Source: Desulfurococcales archaeon (GTDB taxonomy: Archaea; Thermoproteota; Thermoprotei_A; Sulfolobales; NBVN01). Taken from it: a stretch of DNA of 64,000 nucleotides. Location of the stretch: the NCBI GenBank assembly GCA_023255955.1, contig JAGDWD010000008.1, positions 316,845 through 380,844 on the forward strand, in the 5' to 3' direction. The translations under genes were made by a program, and so were the position numbers. Below the pieces are notes generated by a model. That model saw only the letters and a list, made by a program, of their open reading frames with translations, had not been told where the DNA came from and ran no database searches. Of this stretch, positions 9,908 to 19,249 are shown in pieces; within the stretch, counting starts at the first letter, position 1; each line of letters begins with the position of its first letter.

Positions 9908-10627
9908 TTGGTGATCGCAATACTTTACGATCTGAACGTCTTCGTAGTGTCTGCAATCATAGCTACATTCATATATGCATCGTACCGTGATTTACTGAGC
10001 CGGGAAATACCTGAAGTAACTTGGTTACCAGCATATCTTATTACCGTAGTTAGTGCTGTTATGAAGTTTCTAGGTGGTCACATATTACCTCTCGGAGCTC
10101 TCCTATCAATAATGCCTGCTCTGACGTATCTAGTTCTCTTTCTCACTGGGCTTATAGGTGGGGCAGACTTCCTAGCATTACTCCTAGTGTCAATAGCGCA
10201 CCTCCACGAGCCTTTAGTTCCCCTACTCACGTTCGTAATATCGTCTTTGATCCCCGTACCCCTAGTCCTCCTGAACTTGATAGAAAATACTGTCATAAGC
10301 AGGAAGGTTATTGACAGCATAGTGTGCGTACAAGGCTCTAAGAAGTTTCTATACTTCATAGGTAGACCTACTACCGTAATACAATTTCTCAAGAAGAGAT
10401 ACGTATTTCTCCATACTTACCCTATAGAGGGAGGCTATATTTGTAGTAGCTCGATTGATGTCGATATAGACTTCGAGAAGCAGAGGGAGATGATCGAGGA
10501 GGCTCTAAGAAGAGGACTAATGAAACCGGAGGACTACGTAATATACTCTCCTGCCTTACCCCACGTAGTTTTCATCGCCCTGTCTTACCCAATAGCTCTC
10601 CTGATAACTCTTTACCTCAACCTCTAG
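9908..10627 (+). CDS. A24-family prepilin/preflagellin peptidase
   Basis: Polytopic ORF with conserved Asp in YRDLLSREIPEV and GGAD (GxGD-like) motif. Confidence 0.8.
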   Translation: MVIAILYDLNVFVVSAIIATFIYASYRDLLSREIPEVTWLPAYLITVVSAVMKFLGGHILPLGALLSIMPALTYLVLFLTGLIGGADFLALLLVSIAHLHEPLVPLLTFVISSLIPVPLVLLNLIENTVISRKVIDSIVCVQGSKKFLYFIGRPTTVIQFLKKRYVFLHTYPIEGGYICSSSIDVDIDFEKQREMIEEALRRGLMKPEDYVIYSPALPHVVFIALSYPIALLITLYLNL

Positions 10628-10707
10628 CTTTTAAATTCTGGATTTAGCTATTATCTTTCACCTTTGGGTAGCAACACGTCGGCACTCACATAGTTTTCTA
10701 AAACAAG

Positions 10708-11331
10708 CTACGCTGTCTGCTTTTGAGCTACTATTGTTGCTGGTTTCGGTCCCTCAGGTGTAGATATTAGTAGCAACTTCGACTTATAGATCTCAGCCTT
10801 CCTAACAGGGTAAATCTTCTTAGCTCTAGTCATTAGGTCTACTGCCATGTCCCCGAAGATCATAGCTTTAACGAAGTCATCGAATGTGTTCTTCTGTGCC
10901 CACTCACTCACCGTCTGGAAGATTACCTTCCTGATAGCTCTCTTATGACTAGCATTGCAGTTGTATGCTGTCAGTACGAGGCCGATCACTCTCAGCATAT
11001 ATCCATCGCTGGTCGTCACGTCTATGATCCCGGCTACTTTAGATGACCTTCTCCTAACTATCGACTTAACATAGTCCCTTGAGAGTTCGTGTCCTTTGAA
11101 CCTGGTGTAAGCGTTTTCGTTGTCGTAGCTATATATCTGGAGATATAGGTGTATGTAGTGTTTGGTGAAGTCCCCGGTGAGATCAAATAGAGTTGTTTCT
11201 ATAACCCTACCGAGGAGTTTCCACCCTTCATCAGCTGGGATCGAACCGATAGGTACACTACCAAATACTTCAGGAGCTATAACGGTATACCACTTCTTCG
11301 TTCTCCACTTACCTCTTGTAGCTGACGACAC
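10708..11331 (-). CDS. rps3ae: 30S ribosomal protein S3Ae (eS1)
   Basis: KWRTKKWYTVIAPEVFGSVPIGSIPA...LFDLTGDFTKHYIHLYLQI. Confidence 0.95.
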   Translation of the reverse strand: MSSATRGKWRTKKWYTVIAPEVFGSVPIGSIPADEGWKLLGRVIETTLFDLTGDFTKHYIHLYLQIYSYDNENAYTRFKGHELSRDYVKSIVRRRSSKVAGIIDVTTSDGYMLRVIGLVLTAYNCNASHKRAIRKVIFQTVSEWAQKNTFDDFVKAMIFGDMAVDLMTRAKKIYPVRKAEIYKSKLLLISTPEGPKPATIVAQKQTA

Positions 11332-11384
11332 GCTCCCTCCTTAGCTTTAAGAATGTGCTTAGACTTAAAAGCTTTTAGTCTTCT

Positions 11385-11642
11385 CTAACCATCAGAAGTT
11401 AAAATCCTCTTCACGAGAAAGGACATCTGTATTAGCTCACTTAGAATGGATCTTAAAGTCAGGAGATCCTCCTTCAGACAGCTGGAACACTCCACATCAT
11501 AGGTGAGACAACCATTCTCAACTAGCCCTCTAAGATCAAATCTTGGTGGCGGGATGTCGTCTGGCTTTAAAGACCTCAATAAAGCTGTGGCGAGTTCTCG
11601 GTCATAGCAAAGAGAGATTTTGGTTTTAATTTTTATGATCAT
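11385..11642 (-). CDS. KEOPS complex Pcc1-like subunit
   Basis: Pcc1-like SLKPDDIPPP...DVECSSCLKEDLLTLRSILSELI; position upstream of S3Ae. Confidence 0.65.
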   Translation of the reverse strand: MIIKIKTKISLCYDRELATALLRSLKPDDIPPPRFDLRGLVENGCLTYDVECSSCLKEDLLTLRSILSELIQMSFLVKRILTSDG

Positions 11643-11672
11643 AGGGAAACACCGAGGATCTCACTATTGATT

Positions 11673-12113
11673 TCAGAAAAACTTGACTCGCCTAGCTATT
11701 CTACTCCTAACAGTATCTGAGCTTGGATCTACGTATAGTTGCCAGTGACTTATCAAGTCTCTTCCTATGAAAGCTTCATAGAGACGTGATTCTCCCAATA
11801 TCGAAGCTACATGAAGAACTGATGAGTAAGGAATTTCATAGCCGTTGAACACGACCCTATCAACCACGCACAGGGAGTGTATACGGTACTTACCTAGTCC
11901 AGGAATTGTTACCTCAGCCTCTATCTCTGGACTCACATTTTCATAGCATTTTAAATCTCTAGCTACGGCGTCATCTATTATCGACATGTTTAGTAGGTCT
12001 GTTACTATAGCCCGGGCGTAGCTGAATCTAGGACCTCTGTAAAGACCTAAAAGTAAGACAACACCCTTCAAATCCTGTGTTCTGAAATTCTTTACTGATA
12101 TGGTAACCCCCAA
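11673..12113 (-). CDS. Hypothetical protein, retropepsin/clan AA-like
   Basis: GLGKYRIHSLCVVDRVVFNGYEIP...FIGRDLISHWQLYVDP resembles aspartyl-protease-like small archaeal proteins. Confidence 0.45.
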   Translation of the reverse strand: MGVTISVKNFRTQDLKGVVLLLGLYRGPRFSYARAIVTDLLNMSIIDDAVARDLKCYENVSPEIEAEVTIPGLGKYRIHSLCVVDRVVFNGYEIPYSSVLHVASILGESRLYEAFIGRDLISHWQLYVDPSSDTVRSRIARRVKFF

Positions 12114-12317
12114 AAACTAGTGACACCATATTTTTTACAGTTTTATAGTTGATTATAGGGAGTTGATAGTAGTGTTAATCACCGGTAACCTCAAGAGAGA
12201 TAAAAGAAGTATGGTGATGGTAATGAAAATCTACGCTAAGTAAGTCCAAACTAGGATGAGGTCTTCGATTGACCTGGTCGTTCTCTCAATGAGGGATGAA
12301 TCCAGAGTGAAGGGGTA

Positions 12318-12356
12318 GCTTAAACCCAACTCTTTTAGGGTTAGGAGGAGGTTGGA
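12318..12356 (+). repeat. Orphan TnpB right-end (reRNA 3'-end)-like motif
   Basis: TTTAGGGTTAGGAGGAGGTTGG resembles the right end of the IS element in this window (TTTAGGGCGGGGAGGAGGTCAG), with an AACCC/GGGTT hairpin. Confidence 0.35.
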
Positions 12357-12448
12357 AGCGTTAAGGAGTCAGCTAATCAGCTAAGCAGACGTCAATAAAA
12401 GCAACTTAAATTAAAACTTATTTAGGTTCTCACTACGAGTTCTCAGTG

Positions 12449-12511
12449 AAGTATTTGATGATGAGTGTGGCGGTCTCAGATGGATGAAGACTTAGGAGCC
12501 CCCTGATACTT
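12449..12511 (+). ncRNA. Candidate archaeal C/D-box sRNA
   Basis: Perfect terminal stem AAGTA(T)/(A)TACTT flanking box C ATGATGA (12458-12464) and box D CTGA (12503-12506). Internal D'-like CAGA and C'-like GGATGAA, about 12-nt guide spacings, 63 nt in total. Confidence 0.6.
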
Positions 12512-12560
12512 AATCTAAAGGTGGACTATGGAGAATAATCGTATTTCATAGCTATCTGAC

Positions 12561-15500
12561 CTAGAAAACCTCTTCAGGGCCTCTCAACCTCTCAGCTAGC
12601 TTTGCTCTCAGCTTAAGTGCTATTATTACTGCTGCTACAGCTACGATAGATAGAGCTATGACATGGGTAAACCTTCCAATTAGCGTTACTAGAGTTGGGT
12701 TAAGTCGTGCTGTTAGGGTGATATCTTTATCTAGGTAAATTACCTCCGTATATTCCTGGTACCCTCCTTTCGTTACACGAATAAGCACTGTTCCAGCCGG
12801 TATAGAAAGCCTTACCTCCCCCTTTTCATCTGTGTATAGGGATGCTATACTGGTCCCTATGGCCGGATCGGTAACTTCAACGTAGGCGTTTCCCAACCTT
12901 TCATCAAGATCGTTCACAACAGTTAAGGCAATACTGTACATCTTTCTGCTAAGCCTAGCAGTGTAGCTAACATTTGAGAACACCTCTACTGTTGTTGGTT
13001 GAGGTGTGGAGTAGATTTTCTCAGCTGCGTCTACGGGCATTATGGTTAGTACATACCTACCGTACGGTACTGTTATGTTGGTGCCTCTGGAGGCTGTAAC
13101 AGCATCTACTACTGTTATCACAGTCGTATTCAGACTGATTCTAAACCTTCCCTCTAGGTATCCTCTAGCACTTGTGTCTCGCAGTACTAGTATTAGTGTG
13201 TAGTTATATCTCTTCAAGCCTAAGCTTAGCTTTACGTTGGAAAAAAGCCCCAGAGACTTCTCTACGGGTTCATAGGATGCAGCATAGCCTTCTACAGGCT
13301 CAATCCTGACCACATAGTTTGCTGCCCTTAGGGGTAGTGCTAGCGTGGGGGATCTAGTTACTGAGTACTGAGTACCGTTAATTAGAATTCTTAGAGGGAC
13401 TACAGGCCTCTCTGAGTATTTATCTTCCAGGGAAATCTCCAAGAGGTAAACCTTACGAAGAATTAGTACCGATAATGTCTTATCTTGATCGAGAAGTAGT
13501 TCAGCTATAGATGAGGTATATACCTTCTCATGCTCCTCTACCGGCATTACCTCCACTATGTAATAAGCGTAGGGTAACCTCAGAGTTGCTGGTAGAAGAC
13601 CTTTATAAGCTTCACTACCATTGATACGTACAGATGCTAGAATAGATATATCTCGCCGGGTGACCTCATCTAACGCTCTGATATTAGCCTCGTAGATGGC
13701 TCTATTTAGAGTAACCTCTAATGCCATACTTTTGTTTACTATAACCCTACTCGAATACCTAGTGAAGACCTTGGCAAGTTCCTGAATAGGTACTACCGTA
13801 ATATTAACCCAACCAGCTTTAACGGTAATATCGAGCCTCGAATCCTGAGAGGGTGTGTAGGCAATGCCATTAATGTATACAACAAGCTTAGGTTCTACGA
13901 CTCTCCTGGTCATGCCGTCAATGAAGACTATAGTCATATTATACTGCGATCTAGTGAGAGGAACCTGAAGCAGGGTATCGTTCTCTAAGGTTATCTGCGT
14001 ACAGAAGTTTCTGTAGTATCTATCTATGGATGTGACGCAGATTTCATGGGCGCCATAGAGTAATCTGAGCTTAAGACCTTCACGATCCTTATATTCATAT
14101 GTTTTACCATCTATATCTACTACTAATCTACCAAGCAACGGCTCACCATACTCGTCTCTAAGTATCAAACCGAAATTGAAGTCCCTATATTCAATCCGTA
14201 TCGATAACTTGATATCCTCACATCCTTCTTCGCAATACGGTACTGTCACCGAGGTAACGTATCTAAGCATATAATCTTTGGATGGGATCACGTCAATAGA
14301 GTAATTGAGACCTGGGATTATGTTTGTGAAGGTGATGTTGTTCCCTATGTAGGTTTTGGTTATTTTCTTCTTCATATTGCCAATATTGTATCGTAGAATT
14401 ACCTTTGAGCCGTTGATCTGTTCATGAGGTGCTGGCGGGACTAACCTTATTGTTATTGATGGTGCTAAGTAGTTAGCTAGGTTTATTGGTATGGGCTTAG
14501 CCATCGTTGGACCTAAGTTAAAGATAGCGTACACAGAGCTACTCGTTGCTAGTGCTACTAACTCAGCTGTAGGTAGAGAATACGCTGACACCAAGTTTTC
14601 AACAGCGAACTCAGCCTCGAAACCCACTCGAAGTAGCGGTAGCTGGAAGGGTGCTAGTGAAACTACCTGTATCCCGCCAGTGGAGAAGGTGAAGTACGAC
14701 ATGGTTGTAAATGGTTGGATTCTAACTAAGGATCCTAGAGTTACTAAAGCCTGAGCAAACTTGTAGGAGTTCTTAAGCCCGTCAAACCTATAGTGTTTTA
14801 TTCTACCGTCAGATAAACCTATAACTACATCGCTCTTAGAATACGTTATCACATCTACTATGGATACTTTCGCGGCTCCCACATACTCAAAACCGACACT
14901 GTGGTCAGGATTAAGTCTGTACGTGTAATCCAGGTTATAGAGCTCTAAGAACGTCAGGTTAGTTAAAGTAATGAGGTAGCCTCCCCCGTAGTCTATGAAA
15001 TGCGGTGTGCTTACAGTTGGGTAGAGACTCTTCCCGAATGATCCCACTACTCTACAGCTAGGTGGGGCGTTGCTCAAGTCCAGGAAGTCTATGTAATACC
15101 TAACGAAGAAGGGAGGACCATAGACATCTTCAGCTGGATCCGTGGAGGCTCTCTCAGGGATTATGGCCTCTACCTTAAGTGATTTGACTATAGCTGATGT
15201 GTTAACGTTCATCAAGATGAGGTACTTCTGGTAGATACCGACAACAGATATGTTAGCGAGATAACCTCTAGGTACGGGGATGAGTGCTACTCCATTACTA
15301 CCAGCATTCCACCCATAGATTCTCCTAGCTCTAGTTACCGGATCTAGCAGGCTTATCTCGATTAGGGCATCACCCACGGGCTCTTTATGTGTAGCATTGA
15401 CTAAACGAGACACTGATAGATTTACGATTATGCTTTCTATGTAGGGAGCCCAGAAAAGGGCTACACTGTCAGCTCTATAGTAATAACCATTAGCTGTGTA

Positions 15501-16145
15501 GACCTTAGCTGGGACAGCAACCTGAGGGTATATTCGGCTTGTTATGTACTTATCGCAGGTATATGTGGTTGATGTTCTGTGCGGAGATATTGTAAGAGCT
15601 CCTAACTGGGCTTCATCAAAAACATATACATAGCAGTTTACGCACAGCCCCAGGGGCTGGCCTTCACTTACGGTAGCGATGAGCTTGTAGCTCCCAGCTG
15701 CCCTAGCAACGAAGAGACTGATGACCCTGAAGTCAGCGCCCTGGATTAGGTGAAGTAGCTGGTAGAGTCGACCACCATCGATTTTGAAGAGATATATCTC
15801 CCCCCTATCACTACCAACTGCCAGCCTAGTCGGTGGGAATCCGTCGGTTGTAAATACTGTTATCTTCCCTGAAAGTGGGTATGTTTGTACTATTTTCGCT
15901 CCACTAACAGGGTCACTTAAATCTACAACAACAACAGCTGAGTGTTGTTTGTAGTTGACTGCTAGAGCTATATGGGTAGAATTTAAAGTTAAAACATCAA
16001 CTATAGTGAAATTAAAATCGTATTTGAAGATTATTGGGTGGGGAAAACCGTAGATCTGAGCAGAACTCACAGAGGGTATTGTCAGTAGGAGCTGCGACAT
16101 CAGTGTTAATACCACTAGGAGTGCTATACGCATACCATACTCCAA
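12561..16145 (-). CDS. Large secreted/membrane-anchored protein: signal peptide, beta-propeller-like N-half, tandem Ig-like repeats, C-terminal TM anchor
   Basis: N-terminal signal peptide; repeated I.PV....K.Y modules; C-terminal TM FTHVIALSIVAVAAVIIALKLRAKL; divergent from the pilus ATPase gene. Confidence 0.75.
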   Translation of the reverse strand: MEYGMRIALLVVLTLMSQLLLTIPSVSSAQIYGFPHPIIFKYDFNFTIVDVLTLNSTHIALAVNYKQHSAVVVVDLSDPVSGAKIVQTYPLSGKITVFTTDGFPPTRLAVGSDRGEIYLFKIDGGRLYQLLHLIQGADFRVISLFVARAAGSYKLIATVSEGQPLGLCVNCYVYVFDEAQLGALTISPHRTSTTYTCDKYITSRIYPQVAVPAKVYTANGYYYRADSVALFWAPYIESIIVNLSVSRLVNATHKEPVGDALIEISLLDPVTRARRIYGWNAGSNGVALIPVPRGYLANISVVGIYQKYLILMNVNTSAIVKSLKVEAIIPERASTDPAEDVYGPPFFVRYYIDFLDLSNAPPSCRVVGSFGKSLYPTVSTPHFIDYGGGYLITLTNLTFLELYNLDYTYRLNPDHSVGFEYVGAAKVSIVDVITYSKSDVVIGLSDGRIKHYRFDGLKNSYKFAQALVTLGSLVRIQPFTTMSYFTFSTGGIQVVSLAPFQLPLLRVGFEAEFAVENLVSAYSLPTAELVALATSSSVYAIFNLGPTMAKPIPINLANYLAPSITIRLVPPAPHEQINGSKVILRYNIGNMKKKITKTYIGNNITFTNIIPGLNYSIDVIPSKDYMLRYVTSVTVPYCEEGCEDIKLSIRIEYRDFNFGLILRDEYGEPLLGRLVVDIDGKTYEYKDREGLKLRLLYGAHEICVTSIDRYYRNFCTQITLENDTLLQVPLTRSQYNMTIVFIDGMTRRVVEPKLVVYINGIAYTPSQDSRLDITVKAGWVNITVVPIQELAKVFTRYSSRVIVNKSMALEVTLNRAIYEANIRALDEVTRRDISILASVRINGSEAYKGLLPATLRLPYAYYIVEVMPVEEHEKVYTSSIAELLLDQDKTLSVLILRKVYLLEISLEDKYSERPVVPLRILINGTQYSVTRSPTLALPLRAANYVVRIEPVEGYAASYEPVEKSLGLFSNVKLSLGLKRYNYTLILVLRDTSARGYLEGRFRISLNTTVITVVDAVTASRGTNITVPYGRYVLTIMPVDAAEKIYSTPQPTTVEVFSNVSYTARLSRKMYSIALTVVNDLDERLGNAYVEVTDPAIGTSIASLYTDEKGEVRLSIPAGTVLIRVTKGGYQEYTEVIYLDKDITLTARLNPTLVTLIGRFTHVIALSIVAVAAVIIALKLRAKLAERLRGPEEVF

Positions 16146-16198
16146 GATAGTTTGGATCTCCTCAAATAATAATATATTTGAGATTTGAGAATTAAAAC

Positions 16199-19100
16199 TT
16201 GTATGGGGTGAAGTTGAGGTCTTCCAGAAACCTGGCTAGTATTTTAGCCAGTATATTTAGGAGAAAGTCTGAGAAGAAACATAGAGAGAGTGAGGGTTCG
16301 ATAGAATCAATAGATGAGATTACAGAAACGGAATCAGCTCTTATTAAGCCAGCTATAAGCCCTGAAAAACTTAAACTAACGGTTGTTAGAGGAGATACTA
16401 AGCTACTTGAAACATACCCACTCTACGAGCCTTGGGCCTACGCATACATAGCTGAGGATAGAGCTACGGGCATAATAAACTACATAGTCTATGAGGTAGG
16501 GCTTACACCTCAGGAAGAGGAAATATACAGGAATATAGTTGACTATATAATGTGGGAGCTGGAACCCCCGAAGGTTCCCATAGAGGATGTTAGGGAGTAC
16601 ATATCCAGGTTTGCTAAGAGAGCTATAAGACTCTTCCAGATAAGACTTGGGAGAACACCCGGTCTTTCTTGGAGTAAAATAGGTTACTACATTGAGAGAA
16701 ATATCGTTGGATACGGTCCTATAGATCCATTAATGAGGGATCCTAACATCGAGGATATTTCGTGTGTAGGTCCTGGAATCCCGGTCTATGTCTGGCACAG
16801 AAAGTACGAGTATATACCGACCACGGTAGTTTTTAAGACGTCACAAGAGCTGGACGAGTTCGTGGTTAAGCTGGCCCATCTAGCCGGTAAGCATATCTCA
16901 GTAGCATATCCAATACTTGACGCTATCCTACCTGGAGGCCATAGGATAGCAGCAACTTTTCAGAAAGAAATCAGTACTAAGGGTTCGACATTCACTATAA
17001 GAAAGTTCAGGGAGGACCCCATCACGATAGTTGATTTAATAAATTACGGAACTATATCGCCGGAGATAGCTGCGTACTTCTGGCTAGCGATGGACTATAA
17101 GATGACTACTCTAATCCTGGGAGTTACCGGTGCTGGGAAGACAAGTACCCTAAACGCTTTAGCTAACTTGTTGAGACCGACCTACAAGATCGTTACGATA
17201 GAGGACACGCCTGAGCTTAGGCTACCTCAAGAGAACTGGGTACAGCTCACAGCGAGACCTACTTACCTGTTTTCAGGTGCTAGTGAAATAAAGCTGTTTG
17301 ACTTAGTTAAGGTGTCCTTGAGGTATAGACCTGACGTTATAGTCGTTGGTGAGGTCAGAGGTGAGGAAGCTTACGTCTTATTCCAAGCCATAGCAACAGG
17401 TCATAGCGGTCTATGCTTACCGGGTGACCAGCTCGTACCAGCGATAATTGACGGCCGTCTCGACCTCTATGAGATGGAGGACATAGTTAGGGGAGTCATA
17501 TTAAACAGGTATAGAGATGTGAGAGTTCTAGCATACGTAGATGGAAGACCGGAATGGGTGAACATATCGAGGGTAGTAATCAAGAACGGTAGTAACCGTT
17601 TCATCAGAATATATGTCGCTGATGGTGTGGTTCACGAAGTGCATGAGGAACATCCAATAGTTGTTTATGTGGATGGTGAGCTGAAAACTAAGAAGGCGAA
17701 GGAGCTTAAGGAGGGTGACTCTCTTGTTTCGATAGCTGAGGTATCTCCACCATCAAGTAGGAAGCTTATTACAGCGATAAACGTGCTAGATATGCTCAAG
17801 GAGCATCGAGAGAACCTATATGTTAGATTACCACCATTGAAAAACCATATATCGTTAACCTCGGCTCAGCTAGCCTCATTACTTGGTGTAAGCATATCAT
17901 CTACTAAGAAGTGGATATACGGGAAATCCAGTATACCGGTAAAGCACGTTGAGAGGCTTATAGAGCAGAAGCTTATTCAAGAAGAGGCTCTTCACGAGGC
18001 TTTCATAAAATATGGGAGGTATGAAAGAGACGGTGTTAGGGTAGCTATACCTCTTAACTTTGACTTAGGCTATGTATTGGGTTCCTTCTTAGCAGGTGGC
18101 AGTATTAGAGTAGACAATCATGGTGTTCCTAGTGATGTTCTATTCTACGTAGGTAAGAACTCAGAGCTTGTGAGGAAGCTGACAGAGAAGCTGTCAACCA
18201 TAGTTTCGCCAAGGTTGGTTAAGGTGAGGGTAAGTAGGGGTAGATACATCGTCGATGTTAGGTCGAAGATCTTCGCATTACTCATGTCAAGCCTCCTTAA
18301 CTGGAGAGCATCAGATCACCATCTCTCTGTACCATTAAACCTAGCGTTACAGTCTCCCGAGGAGTTCAGGAGAGGTATTGTGGTAGGGTTCTGGCACGTA
18401 AAGGGGTGGATAGGTAATGGCGAGAATAGGCAGTTTAAGGTTCAGGTTAGCATAGTAGACAGGAAGCTAGCAGAGTCGTTATCGTGCTTGTTAAGATCTC
18501 TAGGTGTTCTGGCTACCGTTACCTTACGTGTTAATGGAGGGGGTCATGGTAAGAAGGAGTTAGCTAGGTACGTCATTAAAATTACCGGTTGTCTTGATAA
18601 GCGGAAGTTTACTGAGATATTTGATGGTCAGGTACCTGTAGCAACAGATAGAATGGTTAGGTCTGCTAATGGACTGGTAATCCATAAGGTGAGGAAAGTT
18701 GAGGTAGTTGTGAAGGACAGTTTACTCTACGATATTGAGGTACCGGGTAGCCACATATACGCTATCTCAGGAGGGTTTATAGTGACCCATAACACGACAC
18801 TACATGCTGAAGATATAAATGCCGCGGTCAAGAGACTTACTTCAGAGCCTATGAAGATACCTGAGTCATATATACCGCTAGTAAACATGGCGTTAGTCAT
18901 AAAGAGGGTTACGAAACTAGATGAGTTAGGGAGGCCCAGACCCGTTAGAAGGATAACCAACGTCTGGGAGATCGAGGACTACGGTAAATACAGGGAAATA
19001 GCTACGTGGGATCCTGCGAGGGATAGGTTCAGAGCGAACTTGAGGGAGTCCCTAATAGTAGAACGAATAGCTGAAATGAGAGGTCTTAGCGTTGATGAGA

Positions 19101-19249
19101 TAGTAAGTGATATAATAAAGAGAAGAGCTATCTTGGAGTACTTGACTGCTACGGGTAAGAGATCTTATAGAGAGATAGCTACATACGTTTACAACTATTA
19201 TTACAAGCCTAGCGAGGTGCTTAAGGAAATTGGCTTCAAAGAGGCCTAG
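16199..19249 (+). CDS. Type II/IV secretion system (pilus assembly) ATPase containing an intein
   Basis: Walker A LGVTGAGKTST, Walker B-like DVIVVGEVRGEEA, His box TTLHAEDINAAVKRL interrupted by intein sequence. Confidence 0.93.
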   Translation: MYGVKLRSSRNLASILASIFRRKSEKKHRESEGSIESIDEITETESALIKPAISPEKLKLTVVRGDTKLLETYPLYEPWAYAYIAEDRATGIINYIVYEVGLTPQEEEIYRNIVDYIMWELEPPKVPIEDVREYISRFAKRAIRLFQIRLGRTPGLSWSKIGYYIERNIVGYGPIDPLMRDPNIEDISCVGPGIPVYVWHRKYEYIPTTVVFKTSQELDEFVVKLAHLAGKHISVAYPILDAILPGGHRIAATFQKEISTKGSTFTIRKFREDPITIVDLINYGTISPEIAAYFWLAMDYKMTTLILGVTGAGKTSTLNALANLLRPTYKIVTIEDTPELRLPQENWVQLTARPTYLFSGASEIKLFDLVKVSLRYRPDVIVVGEVRGEEAYVLFQAIATGHSGLCLPGDQLVPAIIDGRLDLYEMEDIVRGVILNRYRDVRVLAYVDGRPEWVNISRVVIKNGSNRFIRIYVADGVVHEVHEEHPIVVYVDGELKTKKAKELKEGDSLVSIAEVSPPSSRKLITAINVLDMLKEHRENLYVRLPPLKNHISLTSAQLASLLGVSISSTKKWIYGKSSIPVKHVERLIEQKLIQEEALHEAFIKYGRYERDGVRVAIPLNFDLGYVLGSFLAGGSIRVDNHGVPSDVLFYVGKNSELVRKLTEKLSTIVSPRLVKVRVSRGRYIVDVRSKIFALLMSSLLNWRASDHHLSVPLNLALQSPEEFRRGIVVGFWHVKGWIGNGENRQFKVQVSIVDRKLAESLSCLLRSLGVLATVTLRVNGGGHGKKELARYVIKITGCLDKRKFTEIFDGQVPVATDRMVRSANGLVIHKVRKVEVVVKDSLLYDIEVPGSHIYAISGGFIVTHNTTLHAEDINAAVKRLTSEPMKIPESYIPLVNMALVIKRVTKLDELGRPRPVRRITNVWEIEDYGKYREIATWDPARDRFRANLRESLIVERIAEMRGLSVDEIVSDIIKRRAILEYLTATGKRSYREIATYVYNYYYKPSEVLKEIGFKEA
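17414..18793 (+). mobile_element. Intein in the secretion ATPase (460 aa, Cys1 ... His-Asn, +1 Thr)
   Basis: Insertion between GHSGL and TTLHAED; N-terminal CLPGDQLV..., VHEEHPIVVY block, C-terminal LYDIEVPGSHIYAISGGFIVTHN; LAGLIDADG-like blocks LGYVLGSFLAGGS and FRRGIVVGFWHVKGW. Confidence 0.95.

Noticed and set aside
18727-18960. Opposite-strand ORF inside the secretion ATPase
   Set aside because: Antisense shadow of a well-supported CDS. The same applies to most reverse-strand track ORFs (for example 59394-59855, 61538-61957, 42000-42407)
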